Shown: positions 13,874 to 21,440 of the stretch, piece by piece
How the letters are laid out: each line of letters starts with the position of its first letter
Position numbering within the stretch: the stretch's first letter is position 1
IMG/VR virus record: IMGVR_UViG_3300025450_001044
Location: 1 to 34,214 of that record
Source: a virus
Reading direction: 5' to 3' (one strand)
Length of the DNA: 34,214 nucleotides
The notes under the pieces: model-generated
Told to the model about the DNA's origin: nothing
What the model saw: only the letters and a program-made list of their open reading frames with translations
The model's database searches: none
Program-made: the position numbers and the translations under genes

Positions 13874-16339
13874 TTATTCTCCTATTTTATATTGCATATC
13901 TAACATCTGTTGATATACACGATCGCTGGCCATTTGTCTTAATGCTCTTACGTTATCTACTGTTGATTGATTGGTGTAGACTTCTTTGGGTGCATAAAAT
14001 TGTGCATCTTTCAATGCTATATTGTATGCGTCGAAACCTTTAGGTTGTGTGGCCATTGCTTCTAATCTAACTCCGCCGGCCAGTTCATTTTGCTGAGCGT
14101 TTTTATTCACGGAATCTCCGCGTTGCTCTATATTGTTTTGCATCATTTCAAATCTTTGTTGCATTATCATTTCTGACAATGGATTACCAGCTCGGCCTAT
14201 CCCGCCAAAACTGGCTACTTGTATTTGCGGTGCTTCAATTTCAACAGTTTTTGTTTCGTTACGGAATTGATAGGTAGGAGCAGATTGCTGAATAACCATA
14301 CTAGAGCTTGATGCTACCAGTGGATTATACATAAACGGATTTCTACTAATAGCCAATCCAGTTCCACTGCTGGCTTGTGGGCTAATTTCCAGTGCTGGAG
14401 GCACAGAGGGTTTTTGTACTGCAACTGCCGTTGCCGAAGTATCTGTTTGCTGTTGAGCAGCGGTATACGATTGTGTAATTTGAACTAAGCTATTATAACT
14501 TTGAGTTTGTACTTGTTGTGTTTGCTGATCTTGTTGCATTGCCTGCTGAACTACTCTACTGGACTGTTGCGGTGTTTGTTGACTGGACGATTGTGCCGAT
14601 TGTTGCTGAGATTGGCCAGTCTGAATAGTTTGGAATGATGCTTGTGTAGTTTGACTAGAAAACTGTGCTGCAGCTTGTGCACTATTAGCACTCATATCAT
14701 TCAATGATGCTATTGCGGCGCTGGCAGTTGCTTGAGATTGTTGTGTACTTGCGTCTACAACTTTTGCAGCATTTTGTACAGCCATTTGTTGCGTTGCTTT
14801 GTCTTTTTCTTGTGCAGACTTTAATACACTCATTGCTAACTTGCTAGGACCAGAACCGGAATTGGCAGATCCAGATGAGCTTGAGCTAGACGATGCGGTA
14901 GTCTGAACTGGGCCGCCAGCTGGTGTTGGTGTAGTAGATGCTGGTTGGGCAGGATCTGCAGGCGCTGATGCAACTGCTGATGATTGTGATGAATCTGAAC
15001 TTGCTGGTGCAGCTGGGGCTGGAGCAGATTGAGCAGGAGCTGGACTTGCAGTAGCAACAGTTGCTGGACTCGGTGTTGCTAATGCAGGAGCCGCAGGAGC
15101 CGGTGTTGCTGCGGCCGTTGCAATTAAAGTTTTTGCATATGCTGCTCCGTAGCCTGGACAACTAGGGCTAGACAATGGATTAACTATACAAGGGTCAGGT
15201 TTGTATAACGCATTAACAAACATATTTTGAACCGCCGCATTACCTGTGGTCGACGCACCCATTGTAAATGTGCCTAAAGATAATGAATTTGTTGTTGAGG
15301 GAAGTAAGAATTGATAAGACACATTTTCCGCAGTATTAGGAGAACTTCTACTCTGTGAGGCACTGTAAACCACATTATTACTACTGTCAGTTAATCGTAC
15401 TCTTACTTCAGCAGTTGGATTGTTAGTTAAGTAGGCTCCGCAGGTAAAAGCATTATCCCAACTTACACATTCGTTGGTCCTTGTTCCGTTACCTAAACTA
15501 TAATTATAACCATAGTTAAAACCGTACACATCGACGCCGGCTCCGGAGCTTTTAAGTGCTGTGTTGATAGCAAATGAATTGTAAACTATATTGCCGTTAG
15601 ACATTAAATTTGGATTCAACAGGTTGCCGCTGGTTACTATATTGTTAAATCCTGCGCAGGTTGGTGCGTAAGCAGGATTAAGTGTACAAGGATCTACTCT
15701 ATATTTTAGACTAAAACTAACATTAGTAATTTCTGGTCCGTAAGGCCCTACCCAATAATTTGTATCACGACCTATAAATCCTACCTGAGCGTTGCTATAG
15801 TTTGTGGCCGCTATGGGATTACTAAATGTTTCTGTAAAATTAAATTGAGTCCAGTTGTATTTGTTGTTAGTGTATTGCCCGTAATCATAAGTGGCTGCTA
15901 AACCACCACTTGCATTGTAAAATTTAACATAGGCATCTAGATAGTCTTGTTGTCCATTGTCCCAGCCATTTCCGTTCTTAGCACGGAATCCAAAATTGAA
16001 TCCGCTAAGTTGAACACCTGAACCACCAGCAGCCAGTGCGGCATTAATATTAACAATTTGATTTAAGTCTGTTTGTCCATAACTAAAGTTGATCATGCCA
16101 TAGCCATTAGCGTTAACCCTAGGAAGAGGACCACAATAGCCTGGATTTCCAGCAGCCCAACAGGTCAATGATCCGCCGAACTGACCTACATTGTTCCAAT
16201 TACCAGTCGTAGCTGTAGGTGTACCGGTAAAATTTATTAAATTACCAGTAGTCGAATCAACTTGTGCATTAGAAGTGGAATAACTTAAACACAGCCATAC
16301 CAAGCAAAGCGCCAAGGCCAATATTTTTCTGATTGTCAT
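13874..16339 (-). CDS. Large secreted protein with duplicated N-terminal domain and Q/S/A-rich stalk
   Basis: 821 aa. Signal peptide 1-26 (ending TSNAQ). Two related beta-rich domains of roughly 190 and 160 residues follow; each describes strands rich in Asn/Tyr/Gly (SGFNFGFRAKNGNG; VYGFNYGYNYSLGNG) and ends in a Cys pair motif, RVDPCTLNPAYAPTCAG and KPDPCIVNPLSSPSCPG. Then a Pro/Ala/Ser linker (about 395-500), a long Gln/Ser/Ala helix-forming region (500-640) and a C-terminal 180 residues without Cys. The start overlaps the previous gene by 71 bp, with GAAGGAAA before the ATG. The design suggests an exported fibre or adhesin-like protein; in a phage it may coat or alter the host surface. Family unknown to me. 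Confidence 0.6.
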   Translation of the reverse strand: MTIRKILALALCLVWLCLSYSTSNAQVDSTTGNLINFTGTPTATTGNWNNVGQFGGSLTCWAAGNPGYCGPLPRVNANGYGMINFSYGQTDLNQIVNINAALAAGGSGVQLSGFNFGFRAKNGNGWDNGQQDYLDAYVKFYNASGGLAATYDYGQYTNNKYNWTQFNFTETFSNPIAATNYSNAQVGFIGRDTNYWVGPYGPEITNVSFSLKYRVDPCTLNPAYAPTCAGFNNIVTSGNLLNPNLMSNGNIVYNSFAINTALKSSGAGVDVYGFNYGYNYSLGNGTRTNECVSWDNAFTCGAYLTNNPTAEVRVRLTDSSNNVVYSASQSRSSPNTAENVSYQFLLPSTTNSLSLGTFTMGASTTGNAAVQNMFVNALYKPDPCIVNPLSSPSCPGYGAAYAKTLIATAAATPAPAAPALATPSPATVATASPAPAQSAPAPAAPASSDSSQSSAVASAPADPAQPASTTPTPAGGPVQTTASSSSSSSGSANSGSGPSKLAMSVLKSAQEKDKATQQMAVQNAAKVVDASTQQSQATASAAIASLNDMSANSAQAAAQFSSQTTQASFQTIQTGQSQQQSAQSSSQQTPQQSSRVVQQAMQQDQQTQQVQTQSYNSLVQITQSYTAAQQQTDTSATAVAVQKPSVPPALEISPQASSGTGLAISRNPFMYNPLVASSSSMVIQQSAPTYQFRNETKTVEIEAPQIQVASFGGIGRAGNPLSEMIMQQRFEMMQNNIEQRGDSVNKNAQQNELAGGVRLEAMATQPKGFDAYNIALKDAQFYAPKEVYTNQSTVDNVRALRQMASDRVYQQMLDMQYKIGE

Positions 16340-17666
16340 CGAATTTTTCCTTCTCTTCTAATTTAGGTAATTTTTCTGGATTAGCTTCCCAGGCAGCCTT
16401 AGCTTGCTCGCCAATTTTGCCTTCATAAGGACAAGGTGTACCAGCTGACATCATGGCATCAAATACACGACGATCTTGACACATAGTAGCAACTGCAGCT
16501 ACTTTCATACCCATATCATAAAGAGTCTTTGATAGCTTTAAGCGTTCACAGTTCAAATCATGAATAGTACCGCCTGTGCTTACACCAAAGATTTGTGTTT
16601 GTACTGACCCACTGGTACCGGTAGTACATAAATCTTGATTACCACCACTCATCATAGCGGGTGCTACTGCAGTGGGAGGAGGTTGAATGACACGCTGAGT
16701 AATATCACTGCTATTGATATTGTTGTTTGTTAATGTACCACTTTGTATATTTTGATTAACATTAGTGTTGGCATTAGTGCTTGTACTTTGATTTACATTA
16801 TTGTTATTATTTGTCATTGTACCGTTATTGGTATTTTGATTGATGTTTGTCATAGTACCAGTATTAATGTTATTATTTGTATTGCTAGTGGTAGCAGTTG
16901 TAGTATTAACATTATTATTGTTGTTATTATTGGTCATTGTACCATAATTGTAATTGGTATTAGTAGCAGTACTGGTATTTTGATTGATATTTGTCATTGT
17001 ACCGTACTGATAGTTTGTATTAGTACTTGTACTGGTATTGACGTTATTATTATAATTTGTATTAGTACTGGTACTAGTATTGACATTATTGTTATTGTAT
17101 GTCATTGTACCACTATTAATATTGTTATTTGTATTAACGTTGGTGCTGGTACTTGCACTAACATTGTTATTGTTATTATTGTATGTCATTGTACCGCTAT
17201 TAATGTTGTTATTTGTATTAACATTATTACTTGTGCTAGTACTTGTACTGGTGTTGACGTTATTGTTATTATTTGTCATTGTGCCAGTGTTAACGTTATT
17301 ATTATTAAACGTTTGTGTACCACTATTAACGTTATTATTGTTATTGGTATAGGTAACACTACCACTCATAACATTGTTATTGTTATTATTGTTGGTCATT
17401 GTACCACTATTAACGTTGTTATTTGTATTAACGTTGGTACTGGTACTGGTTACTGCGGTGTTGTTATTGTTCGTAATAGTACCACTATTAACATTATTTG
17501 TGTTAACAGTGCTTACACTATTACTACTACTATTGGTATCCACTAGACTAGTAGATCCATATCCGCCGGACAGAGAAGAACTTTGGTTTATGGTATTAGC
17601 TGTTTGCGCTGTTACCCCAAGGGCAAACAATGCAGAAATACCCATCATTATTATTTTTTTTATCAT
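16269..17666 (-). CDS. Secreted Asn/Thr-rich repeat protein
   Basis: 465 aa. Signal peptide 1-20. Residues about 45-330 are almost only Asn, Thr, Ser, Val and Gly in imperfect units of the type VNSGTMTNNNN and VNTSTSTN; such alternation would fit a beta-solenoid or amyloid-like fibre, comparable in style to curli subunits though not a clear match. The C-terminal 115 residues are ordinary, with four Cys (LCTTG, LNCERL, TMCQD, TPCPY) and a final hydrophobic segment GLGALLGMAVFKLF. GGAG lies 7 nt before the ATG, a late-type box 34 nt upstream. The last 71 bp also encode the signal peptide of the 821-aa protein in another frame, so the two must be co-translated. Confidence 0.65.
   Translation of the reverse strand: MIKKIIMMGISALFALGVTAQTANTINQSSSLSGGYGSTSLVDTNSSSNSVSTVNTNNVNSGTITNNNNTAVTSTSTNVNTNNNVNSGTMTNNNNNNNVMSGSVTYTNNNNNVNSGTQTFNNNNVNTGTMTNNNNNVNTSTSTSTSNNVNTNNNINSGTMTYNNNNNNVSASTSTNVNTNNNINSGTMTYNNNNVNTSTSTNTNYNNNVNTSTSTNTNYQYGTMTNINQNTSTATNTNYNYGTMTNNNNNNNVNTTTATTSNTNNNINTGTMTNINQNTNNGTMTNNNNNVNQSTSTNANTNVNQNIQSGTLTNNNINSSDITQRVIQPPPTAVAPAMMSGGNQDLCTTGTSGSVQTQIFGVSTGGTIHDLNCERLKLSKTLYDMGMKVAAVATMCQDRRVFDAMMSAGTPCPYEGKIGEQAKAAWEANPEKLPKLEEKEKFDDNQKNIGLGALLGMAVFKLFHF
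16730..17530 (-). repeat. Low-complexity Asn/Thr/Ser codon repeat tract
   Basis: About 800 bp of irregular repeats built from GTTATT, ATTATT and TGTCATTGTACC units (plus-strand view), coding for the Asn-rich part of the 465-aa protein. Units differ at third positions, so the repeat is old or selected at protein level. Two open plus-strand frames here are by-products. Confidence 0.8.
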
Positions 17667-17700
17667 TTGATTGCTCCAATTTGGTAGGTCTTACCAAAAT

Positions 17701-17708
17701 TATTTATG
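17701..17708 (-). promoter_or_regulatory. Late-type box CATAAATA
   Basis: CATAAATA on the minus strand, 34 nt upstream of the ATG at 17666; would drive the three-gene repeat-protein operon. Confidence 0.55.
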
Positions 17709-17744
17709 GAGCAAAATGCACTGTTTAAGTGCTAATACTAATGA

Positions 17745-18020
17745 TCAGTTGTGTTGCCAAATATATCTACGATCACCACGTGTGTCCAGCGCAGCTACTT
17801 CCATTGGTTTAACTGCCCAACGGCTATCTCGTTGTTTATTGCGTACTACTGCTATACAACTACTTCTTAAATCCAAATTTTGTATAGGTTCGCAGGCTGT
17901 AGCATTTGCATATTCGCTGGCTAAACAAAAAGCACGCTGATCTGGCTTGTGTTCATTGATGCACTCATCGCCTTTGGCAAACGCAAGGATAGGGAAAAAT
18001 AATAGTAAAAACAATTTCAT
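17745..18020 (-). CDS. Small secreted Cys protein, paralogue A
   Basis: 91 aa from the ATG at 18020, chosen because it starts a clean signal peptide (MKLFLLLFFPILAFA); an upstream in-frame ATG at 18062 would put a second hydrophobic stretch in front. The mature part contains four Cys in the order C-x(12)-C-x(11)-C-x(10)-C approximately, with AFCLAS, ACEPIQNLDLRSSCI and VVRNKQRD. The neighbouring gene at 18107-18334 has the same pattern, so they are tandem paralogues. Function unknown; two disulfides in the periplasm are likely. Confidence 0.6.
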   Translation of the reverse strand: MKLFLLLFFPILAFAKGDECINEHKPDQRAFCLASEYANATACEPIQNLDLRSSCIAVVRNKQRDSRWAVKPMEVAALDTRGDRRYIWQHN

Positions 18021-18106
18021 AGTTGATATACACAGTATACAGTATATATCAGTAAATACCATTACAAACCTATAATAAACTGCGTAGTTTAATTATATTT
18101 CTGTAA

Positions 18107-18334
18107 TTATTTTGTTGGGTGGAAACTATTAACTTGGCGCTGGGCATCTCTGACTGCAAATATACAGGATGTTTTCATTTCCAAATTAGTTATTTTTTCA
18201 CATTCGTTTGCACTCAATGTGGCTTTTGCTACACACAAACTGTGCTGATTATGTTCGTGTATTTGATTGCATTGGTCTATGTCTCCAGCAAATACTGATA
18301 ATGGAAACATTAAAATTACAAGTATGTAATACAT
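18107..18334 (-). CDS. Small secreted Cys protein, paralogue B
   Basis: 75 aa. Signal peptide MYYILVILMFPLSVFAG. The mature part aligns with paralogue A: SLCVAK / AFCLAS, ECEKITNLEMKTSCI / ACEPIQNLDLRSSCI, AVRDAQRQ / VVRNKQRD. It begins 10 bp after the stop of the Agt-type glycosyltransferase, so it is probably transcribed with the lipid operon. No Shine-Dalgarno is obvious before the ATG. Function unknown. Confidence 0.6.
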   Translation of the reverse strand: MYYILVILMFPLSVFAGDIDQCNQIHEHNQHSLCVAKATLSANECEKITNLEMKTSCIFAVRDAQRQVNSFHPTK

Positions 18335-18344
18335 ACAGTATTTA

Positions 18345-19337
18345 TTACATATTGATTAAATTATTCTTAAATATTTCCCAAGCACGATCCCAAGTCCAAC
18401 GCAAACTACCTTGGTATACACGATTTCTGTTTAATTGTAAACAAGCTGAAACTGCATCTTCTAAATTTTCGTTTATGAATCCAGTTTCTCCTTGGTCTAT
18501 TACATCTGCAGGTCCTTGGCAAGGATAAGCGGCAACAGGAGTTCCGCAGGCCATTGCTTCGATCATAACAATACCAAATGTTTCCCACCGACTAGGAAAA
18601 ACAAACACTTCGGCATTGGCATAATAAAGTGCTAACTCAATCCCGGTCCTAAACCCGGTAAATGTTACGTCTGGATACTGTGCTCGATAAGTTTCCAGCA
18701 TAGGACCATCGCCTACCATTATTTTTGCATATCCAGGGTAATCTAATTCAAAAAATGCTTCTAAGTTTTTTTCTTTGCTAACACGGCTTACACACAACAA
18801 ATACTTTCCCGGAAAATTTTCTCTCAGTTCGGGTTTGAAAATATCACGGTCAACCCCACGTGTCCAAGGAACTATTTCTCCGTCAAATCCGTGTGCTTTT
18901 AATTCGGCTACCATACTGTCAGTAGTGGTTAATACTTTACCGCTATGCTTATGAAACCAGCGTACAAATCTCCAGGTAAGTGATTCGGGAATCCCAAATA
19001 GTTTGTTTAACCCTTCAGGAAACTTAGTATGATAAGCGGTATTGTGCCTAATATTATGTAATGAAAGATGCCTTCTAGCCCACAGACCCAAAGGACCCTC
19101 TGTCGCGATATGGATATAATCCGGATTGATCTTCGCAATCTTCTTGCCCAAATTCCTGGGATAGCTAATCTTGACTTCGTTGTAGCCAGGACAACTAATG
19201 TAGCTGAACCACCCGGGATGCAGCACCACAACGTTATAACCGTCCAGAATCGCAAGTTTCTCAATATTTTTATATGTTGTGACAACGCCATTTATCTGCT
19301 CCGGTAAGTTGTCTGTGATTATTAGAATGGTTTTCAT
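18345..19337 (-). CDS. agt: GT4 glycosyltransferase, Agt/diacylglycerol glycosyltransferase type
   Basis: 330 aa. GT-B fold with all landmarks of the GT4 group that includes the PlcP-linked lipid glycosyltransferase Agt: ITDNLPEQINGVVTTY (9-24), HIATEGPLGLWARR, TAYHTKFPE, VRWFHKH, PWTRGVD, a donor domain starting YLLCVSRVSKEKN, and the EX7E motif in RWETFGIVMIEAMACGTPVAA. Agt transfers glucose or glucuronate from a UDP-sugar to diacylglycerol at the cytoplasmic membrane. Its ATG overlaps the stop of the ATP-grasp gene as ATGA, and the PlcP-type gene stands two genes upstream. Related GT4 enzymes mannosylate phosphatidylinositol or build LPS; the pairing with PlcP is what favours the lipid-remodelling role. 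Confidence 0.78.
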   Translation of the reverse strand: MKTILIITDNLPEQINGVVTTYKNIEKLAILDGYNVVVLHPGWFSYISCPGYNEVKISYPRNLGKKIAKINPDYIHIATEGPLGLWARRHLSLHNIRHNTAYHTKFPEGLNKLFGIPESLTWRFVRWFHKHSGKVLTTTDSMVAELKAHGFDGEIVPWTRGVDRDIFKPELRENFPGKYLLCVSRVSKEKNLEAFFELDYPGYAKIMVGDGPMLETYRAQYPDVTFTGFRTGIELALYYANAEVFVFPSRWETFGIVMIEAMACGTPVAAYPCQGPADVIDQGETGFINENLEDAVSACLQLNRNRVYQGSLRWTWDRAWEIFKNNLINM

Positions 19338-20218
19338 TGAATCTTAAATTTCACATATTCCGTAATAATGTCAGCAACATTAACACTGCAATATTTTTCA
19401 AACCCAGCAAAGCCTGGATTACTATTAGCTTCGCATACACGGAATCCGCGTTTGTCAAATAATAAATCAATTCCTGCAATGTCTAGATTTAATACTCTGG
19501 AAGTTTCACGAGCTAGATATTCTATTTCTTCTGTTAACGGATAGTTCTCTCCAGTGCCGCCATTGGTAATATTAGCACGGAAGTCGCCGTCGGGTGCAGT
19601 ACGTTTCATGGCACCTATCACTCGTCCTCCCACTACTAGTACACGCAGATCTTCTCCGGGGTGATCATTTAGATATTCTTGTACAATCATGGTTTTCTTA
19701 TTACCTAGATTGTCGATAAATTCCATTAATTTTTTATAGTCACGCTTACGTTCACAGAGATAAACACCTTCACCGTAACTGCCAGTAACCACTTTGACTA
19801 CGCAAGGAAATCCAATATTTGCTTCTACCAAACCATCGTCGATAGGTAATCTTACCATCATGGTGTTGGGGATAGGAATACTGGCTCTGCTTAAAATTTG
19901 GCTACTGCGCAATTTGTCTTTGACAATTTCGATGGGCAAACTACCGTTGATACAAGGAACACCTGCTTGTTCAAAATGTCTTACTACTGCTAACTGGAAT
20001 GGTAGTATACCTGCTCCTAACCTAACCAATACAAGTTTAGGTAGTTCCATATCCTGGCCTTTGTATTTGATGCCTTTGCGGATATCTCTATCCACGATAA
20101 TATCAAAATCATCTGGGTGGCCCATCACGGCATTGATTCCTTTTTCAGCAAAGGATTCTACTAGTTTGTTTGATTCGTATTCGTTACGATCCAGTTTTGT
20201 TAATATCAGTACTGTCAT
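19334..20218 (-). CDS. RimK-like ATP-grasp ligase
   Basis: 294 aa, close to the 300 aa of E. coli RimK. ATP-grasp landmarks: VKDKLRSSQILSRASIPIPNT (start of the ATP-binding domain), FPCVVKVVTGSYGEGV (lysine plus flexible glycine loop), IVQEYLNDHPGEDLRVLVVG, RTAPDGDFRANITNGG, and the metal-binding EANSNPGFAGFEKY, equivalent to EVNASPGLEGIEK of RimK. RimK adds glutamates to the C-terminus of ribosomal protein S6; family relatives ligate other amino acids or make glutamate-containing cofactors, so substrate is open. It overlaps PlcP by 35 bp and Agt by 4 bp, so it is translated as part of the lipid-remodelling operon, although no lipid role for this family is known to me. Confidence 0.82.
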   Translation of the reverse strand: MTVLILTKLDRNEYESNKLVESFAEKGINAVMGHPDDFDIIVDRDIRKGIKYKGQDMELPKLVLVRLGAGILPFQLAVVRHFEQAGVPCINGSLPIEIVKDKLRSSQILSRASIPIPNTMMVRLPIDDGLVEANIGFPCVVKVVTGSYGEGVYLCERKRDYKKLMEFIDNLGNKKTMIVQEYLNDHPGEDLRVLVVGGRVIGAMKRTAPDGDFRANITNGGTGENYPLTEEIEYLARETSRVLNLDIAGIDLLFDKRGFRVCEANSNPGFAGFEKYCSVNVADIITEYVKFKIQ

Positions 20219-20960
20219 TTGATTTAGTCCAAGTAATTATTTCCCATTCACCACTGTGATGTTCGACCAGTGCAGTGCAACTTTCAACCCAGTCGCCGTC
20301 ATTCATATACATAACACCGTTGATGTATTTAATCTCTGCGTGATGTATATGGCCACAAATTACTCCGTCGAAACCGCGTTTTTTACAATAGTCAGCTATT
20401 GTACGCTCAAATTGAAACATAAAGTCTATGGCTTTTTTGACTCGGTGTTTGAGGTATTTACTGAGACTCCAATACCCGAACCCCATACGATGACGTATCC
20501 AATTAAATCGGCTATTGATACCAAGAACGAAATCATATGCTTTATCTCCAAGAAAACTTAACCAAGGCGCTAGTCTGGTGATCCCGTCAAACAAGTCACC
20601 GTGTGTTATAAGATAGTGTTTACCATCAGCACCTATATGTTCAATTTGATTACAAATTTCAACTTGTCCAAAACTAACACCATAAGGTATCATGGGACGC
20701 AGGAATTCATCATGGTTGCCAGCCACATACACAACCCTAGTGCCCCGTTTAGCGTGACCAAGCACACGACGAACCACGTTAGTATGACTTTGTTTCCATC
20801 TGAGTTTGTTTTGTTGGATTTTCCAAGCATCTATTATATCTCCTACTAGGTATAGGGTATTGCAGCTATTATGCTTGAGAAAATTATTTAGATGTTCAGC
20901 TTTACAATCTTTAGTACCTAAATGTACATCGCTAATAAAGATTGAGCGGTAAGTCTTCAT
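20184..20960 (-). CDS. plcP: PlcP-type metallophosphoesterase (phospholipase C-like)
   Basis: 258 aa. All calcineurin-type metal motifs are intact: D11xH13 (SDVHLGT), GD41 (LVGDIIDAW), GN82HD (VAGNHDEF), H120GD (ITHGDLFDG), and GH204xH206 (CGHIHHAEI). The stretches YLVGDIID, YWSLSKYLKH, KKAIDF and NDGDWVESCTALVEHHSGEWEI follow closely the group annotated as UDP-2,3-diacylglucosamine pyrophosphatase that contains the Mn-dependent phospholipase PlcP of Sinorhizobium and marine bacteria. PlcP cleaves phosphatidylcholine, PE or PG to diacylglycerol at the inner membrane during phosphate starvation. The alternative, an LpxH-like lipid A enzyme, cannot be excluded from sequence, but co-operonic Agt argues for PlcP. 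Third gene of the operon driven from the late box at 21271. Confidence 0.75.
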   Translation of the reverse strand: MKTYRSIFISDVHLGTKDCKAEHLNNFLKHNSCNTLYLVGDIIDAWKIQQNKLRWKQSHTNVVRRVLGHAKRGTRVVYVAGNHDEFLRPMIPYGVSFGQVEICNQIEHIGADGKHYLITHGDLFDGITRLAPWLSFLGDKAYDFVLGINSRFNWIRHRMGFGYWSLSKYLKHRVKKAIDFMFQFERTIADYCKKRGFDGVICGHIHHAEIKYINGVMYMNDGDWVESCTALVEHHSGEWEIITWTKSNDSTDINKTGS

Positions 20961-21003
20961 ATAGAGTATTTACCGCCCAATTGATTACAGTTGTATTACA
21001 ATA

Positions 21004-21090
21004 TTATTTTCGTCGACGACCGGTTACATCTTCAAATACTAGGTATAGTACTATTAATATAAAAACAGCCCCAATAATTTGACCTATCAT
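21004..21090 (-). CDS. 28-aa single-pass membrane peptide
   Basis: A 28-codon frame beginning MIGQIIGAVFILIVLYLVFED and ending GRRRK. It has one transmembrane segment and a basic tail, so the C-terminus should face the cytoplasm. GAGGATC lies before the ATG at 21090, which begins one base after the stop of the 52-aa gene. It precedes PlcP in the same operon; the 43-nt gap to PlcP holds no terminator. Function unknown. Confidence 0.5.
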   Translation of the reverse strand: MIGQIIGAVFILIVLYLVFEDVTGRRRK

Positions 21091-21091
21091 A

Positions 21092-21250
21092 TTAGATCCT
21101 CACAACTGTCCACTTTGCATCGAATGGTTTGCCTTCGGCGCGGTGTTTTAGTATCTTACGGTATTCTTCTTTACGAAGTTCCATAATTGCATCAGCATCG
21201 TGTCGGACGCAAGCCTGATACAACTTTCGAATTAACTTTCGTTGTTTCAT
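21092..21250 (-). CDS. 52-aa basic protein, first gene of PlcP/Agt operon
   Basis: A 52-codon frame beginning [20 protein letters not shown] and ending KWTVVRI, rich in Lys and Arg, probably two helices. The ribosome binding site AAGGAGG, 7 nt before the ATG at 21250, is among the strongest in the window, and an exact TATAAATA box lies 20 nt upstream of the ATG. Function unknown; small basic proteins of this kind are frequent in T4-like phages. Confidence 0.65.
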   Translation of the reverse strand: MKQRKLIRKLYQACVRHDADAIMELRKEEYRKILKHRAEGKPFDAKWTVVRI

Positions 21251-21270
21251 ACTTTATCCTCCTTGGAATA

Positions 21271-21278
21271 TATTTATA
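21271..21278 (-). promoter_or_regulatory. Exact T4 late promoter TATAAATA of the lipid operon
   Basis: TATAAATA on the minus strand, 20 nt before the 52-aa gene. No TTGACA-like hexamer 17 nt upstream. No terminator is visible between here and the Agt-type gene. Confidence 0.65.
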
Positions 21279-21279
21279 A

Positions 21280-21399
21280 TTATTTTACTGATATTAATAA
21301 AGGTTGTAATATTATGAACCAAACTATACCAATAGTAAGAATAGATTCGCATAACAGTAACAACCCGAAAAATATCAATATTAATATATCTTTAATCAT
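21280..21399 (-). CDS. Possible 39-aa hydrophobic peptide
   Basis: A 39-codon frame beginning MIKDILILIFFGLLLLCES, two hydrophobic segments. It begins directly after a strong terminator, has no Shine-Dalgarno and no promoter that I can see, and its end runs into the late promoter box. It may be chance: AT-rich DNA easily gives hydrophobic frames. Confidence 0.22.
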   Translation of the reverse strand: MIKDILILIFFGLLLLCESILTIGIVWFIILQPLLISVK

Positions 21400-21401
21400 A
21401 T

Positions 21402-21424
21402 AAAAAAGGCTCCGAAGAGCCTTT
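21402..21424 (-). terminator. UUCG-tetraloop terminator, copy 1
   Basis: On the minus strand AAAGGCTC, TTCG, GAGCCTTT then TTTT. A C(UUCG)G loop gives an exceptionally stable hairpin. It lies 17 bp after the stop at 21441. Confidence 0.92.
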
Positions 21425-21440
21425 GTATAATTATCGAAAA

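Noticed and set aside
16730-17530. CRISPR-like or tandem DNA repeat array
   Set aside because: Units vary in length and sequence and keep the reading frame of a protein repeat; no constant direct repeat or unique spacers.
16743-17546. Long plus-strand open frames opposite the Asn-rich repeat gene, giving Ile/Val/Cys-rich chains
   Set aside because: They are by-products of the repeated AAC/ACT codons on the other strand; no ribosome site, and the minus frame has a signal peptide and a normal C-terminal domain.
20184-20960. Calling the phosphoesterase LpxH (lipid A synthesis)
   Set aside because: The closest remembered pattern is the PlcP group often misannotated as UDP-2,3-diacylglucosamine hydrolase, and it shares an operon with an Agt-type enzyme; LpxH activity remains a formal alternative.
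13152-20970. TAAATA elements 3-8 bases before the ATG codons at 13151, 18334 and 20960
   Set aside because: They are too close to the start codons to act as normal late promoters (a start point would fall inside or after the ATG); the last two genes are served by operon transcription. The one at 13151 remains unexplained.
21314-21403. A plus-strand 29-codon frame beginning MNQTIPIVRIDSHN
   Set aside because: Ribosome site is weak, there is no promoter on that strand, and it is antisense to the equally doubtful 39-aa frame in an AT-rich gap.
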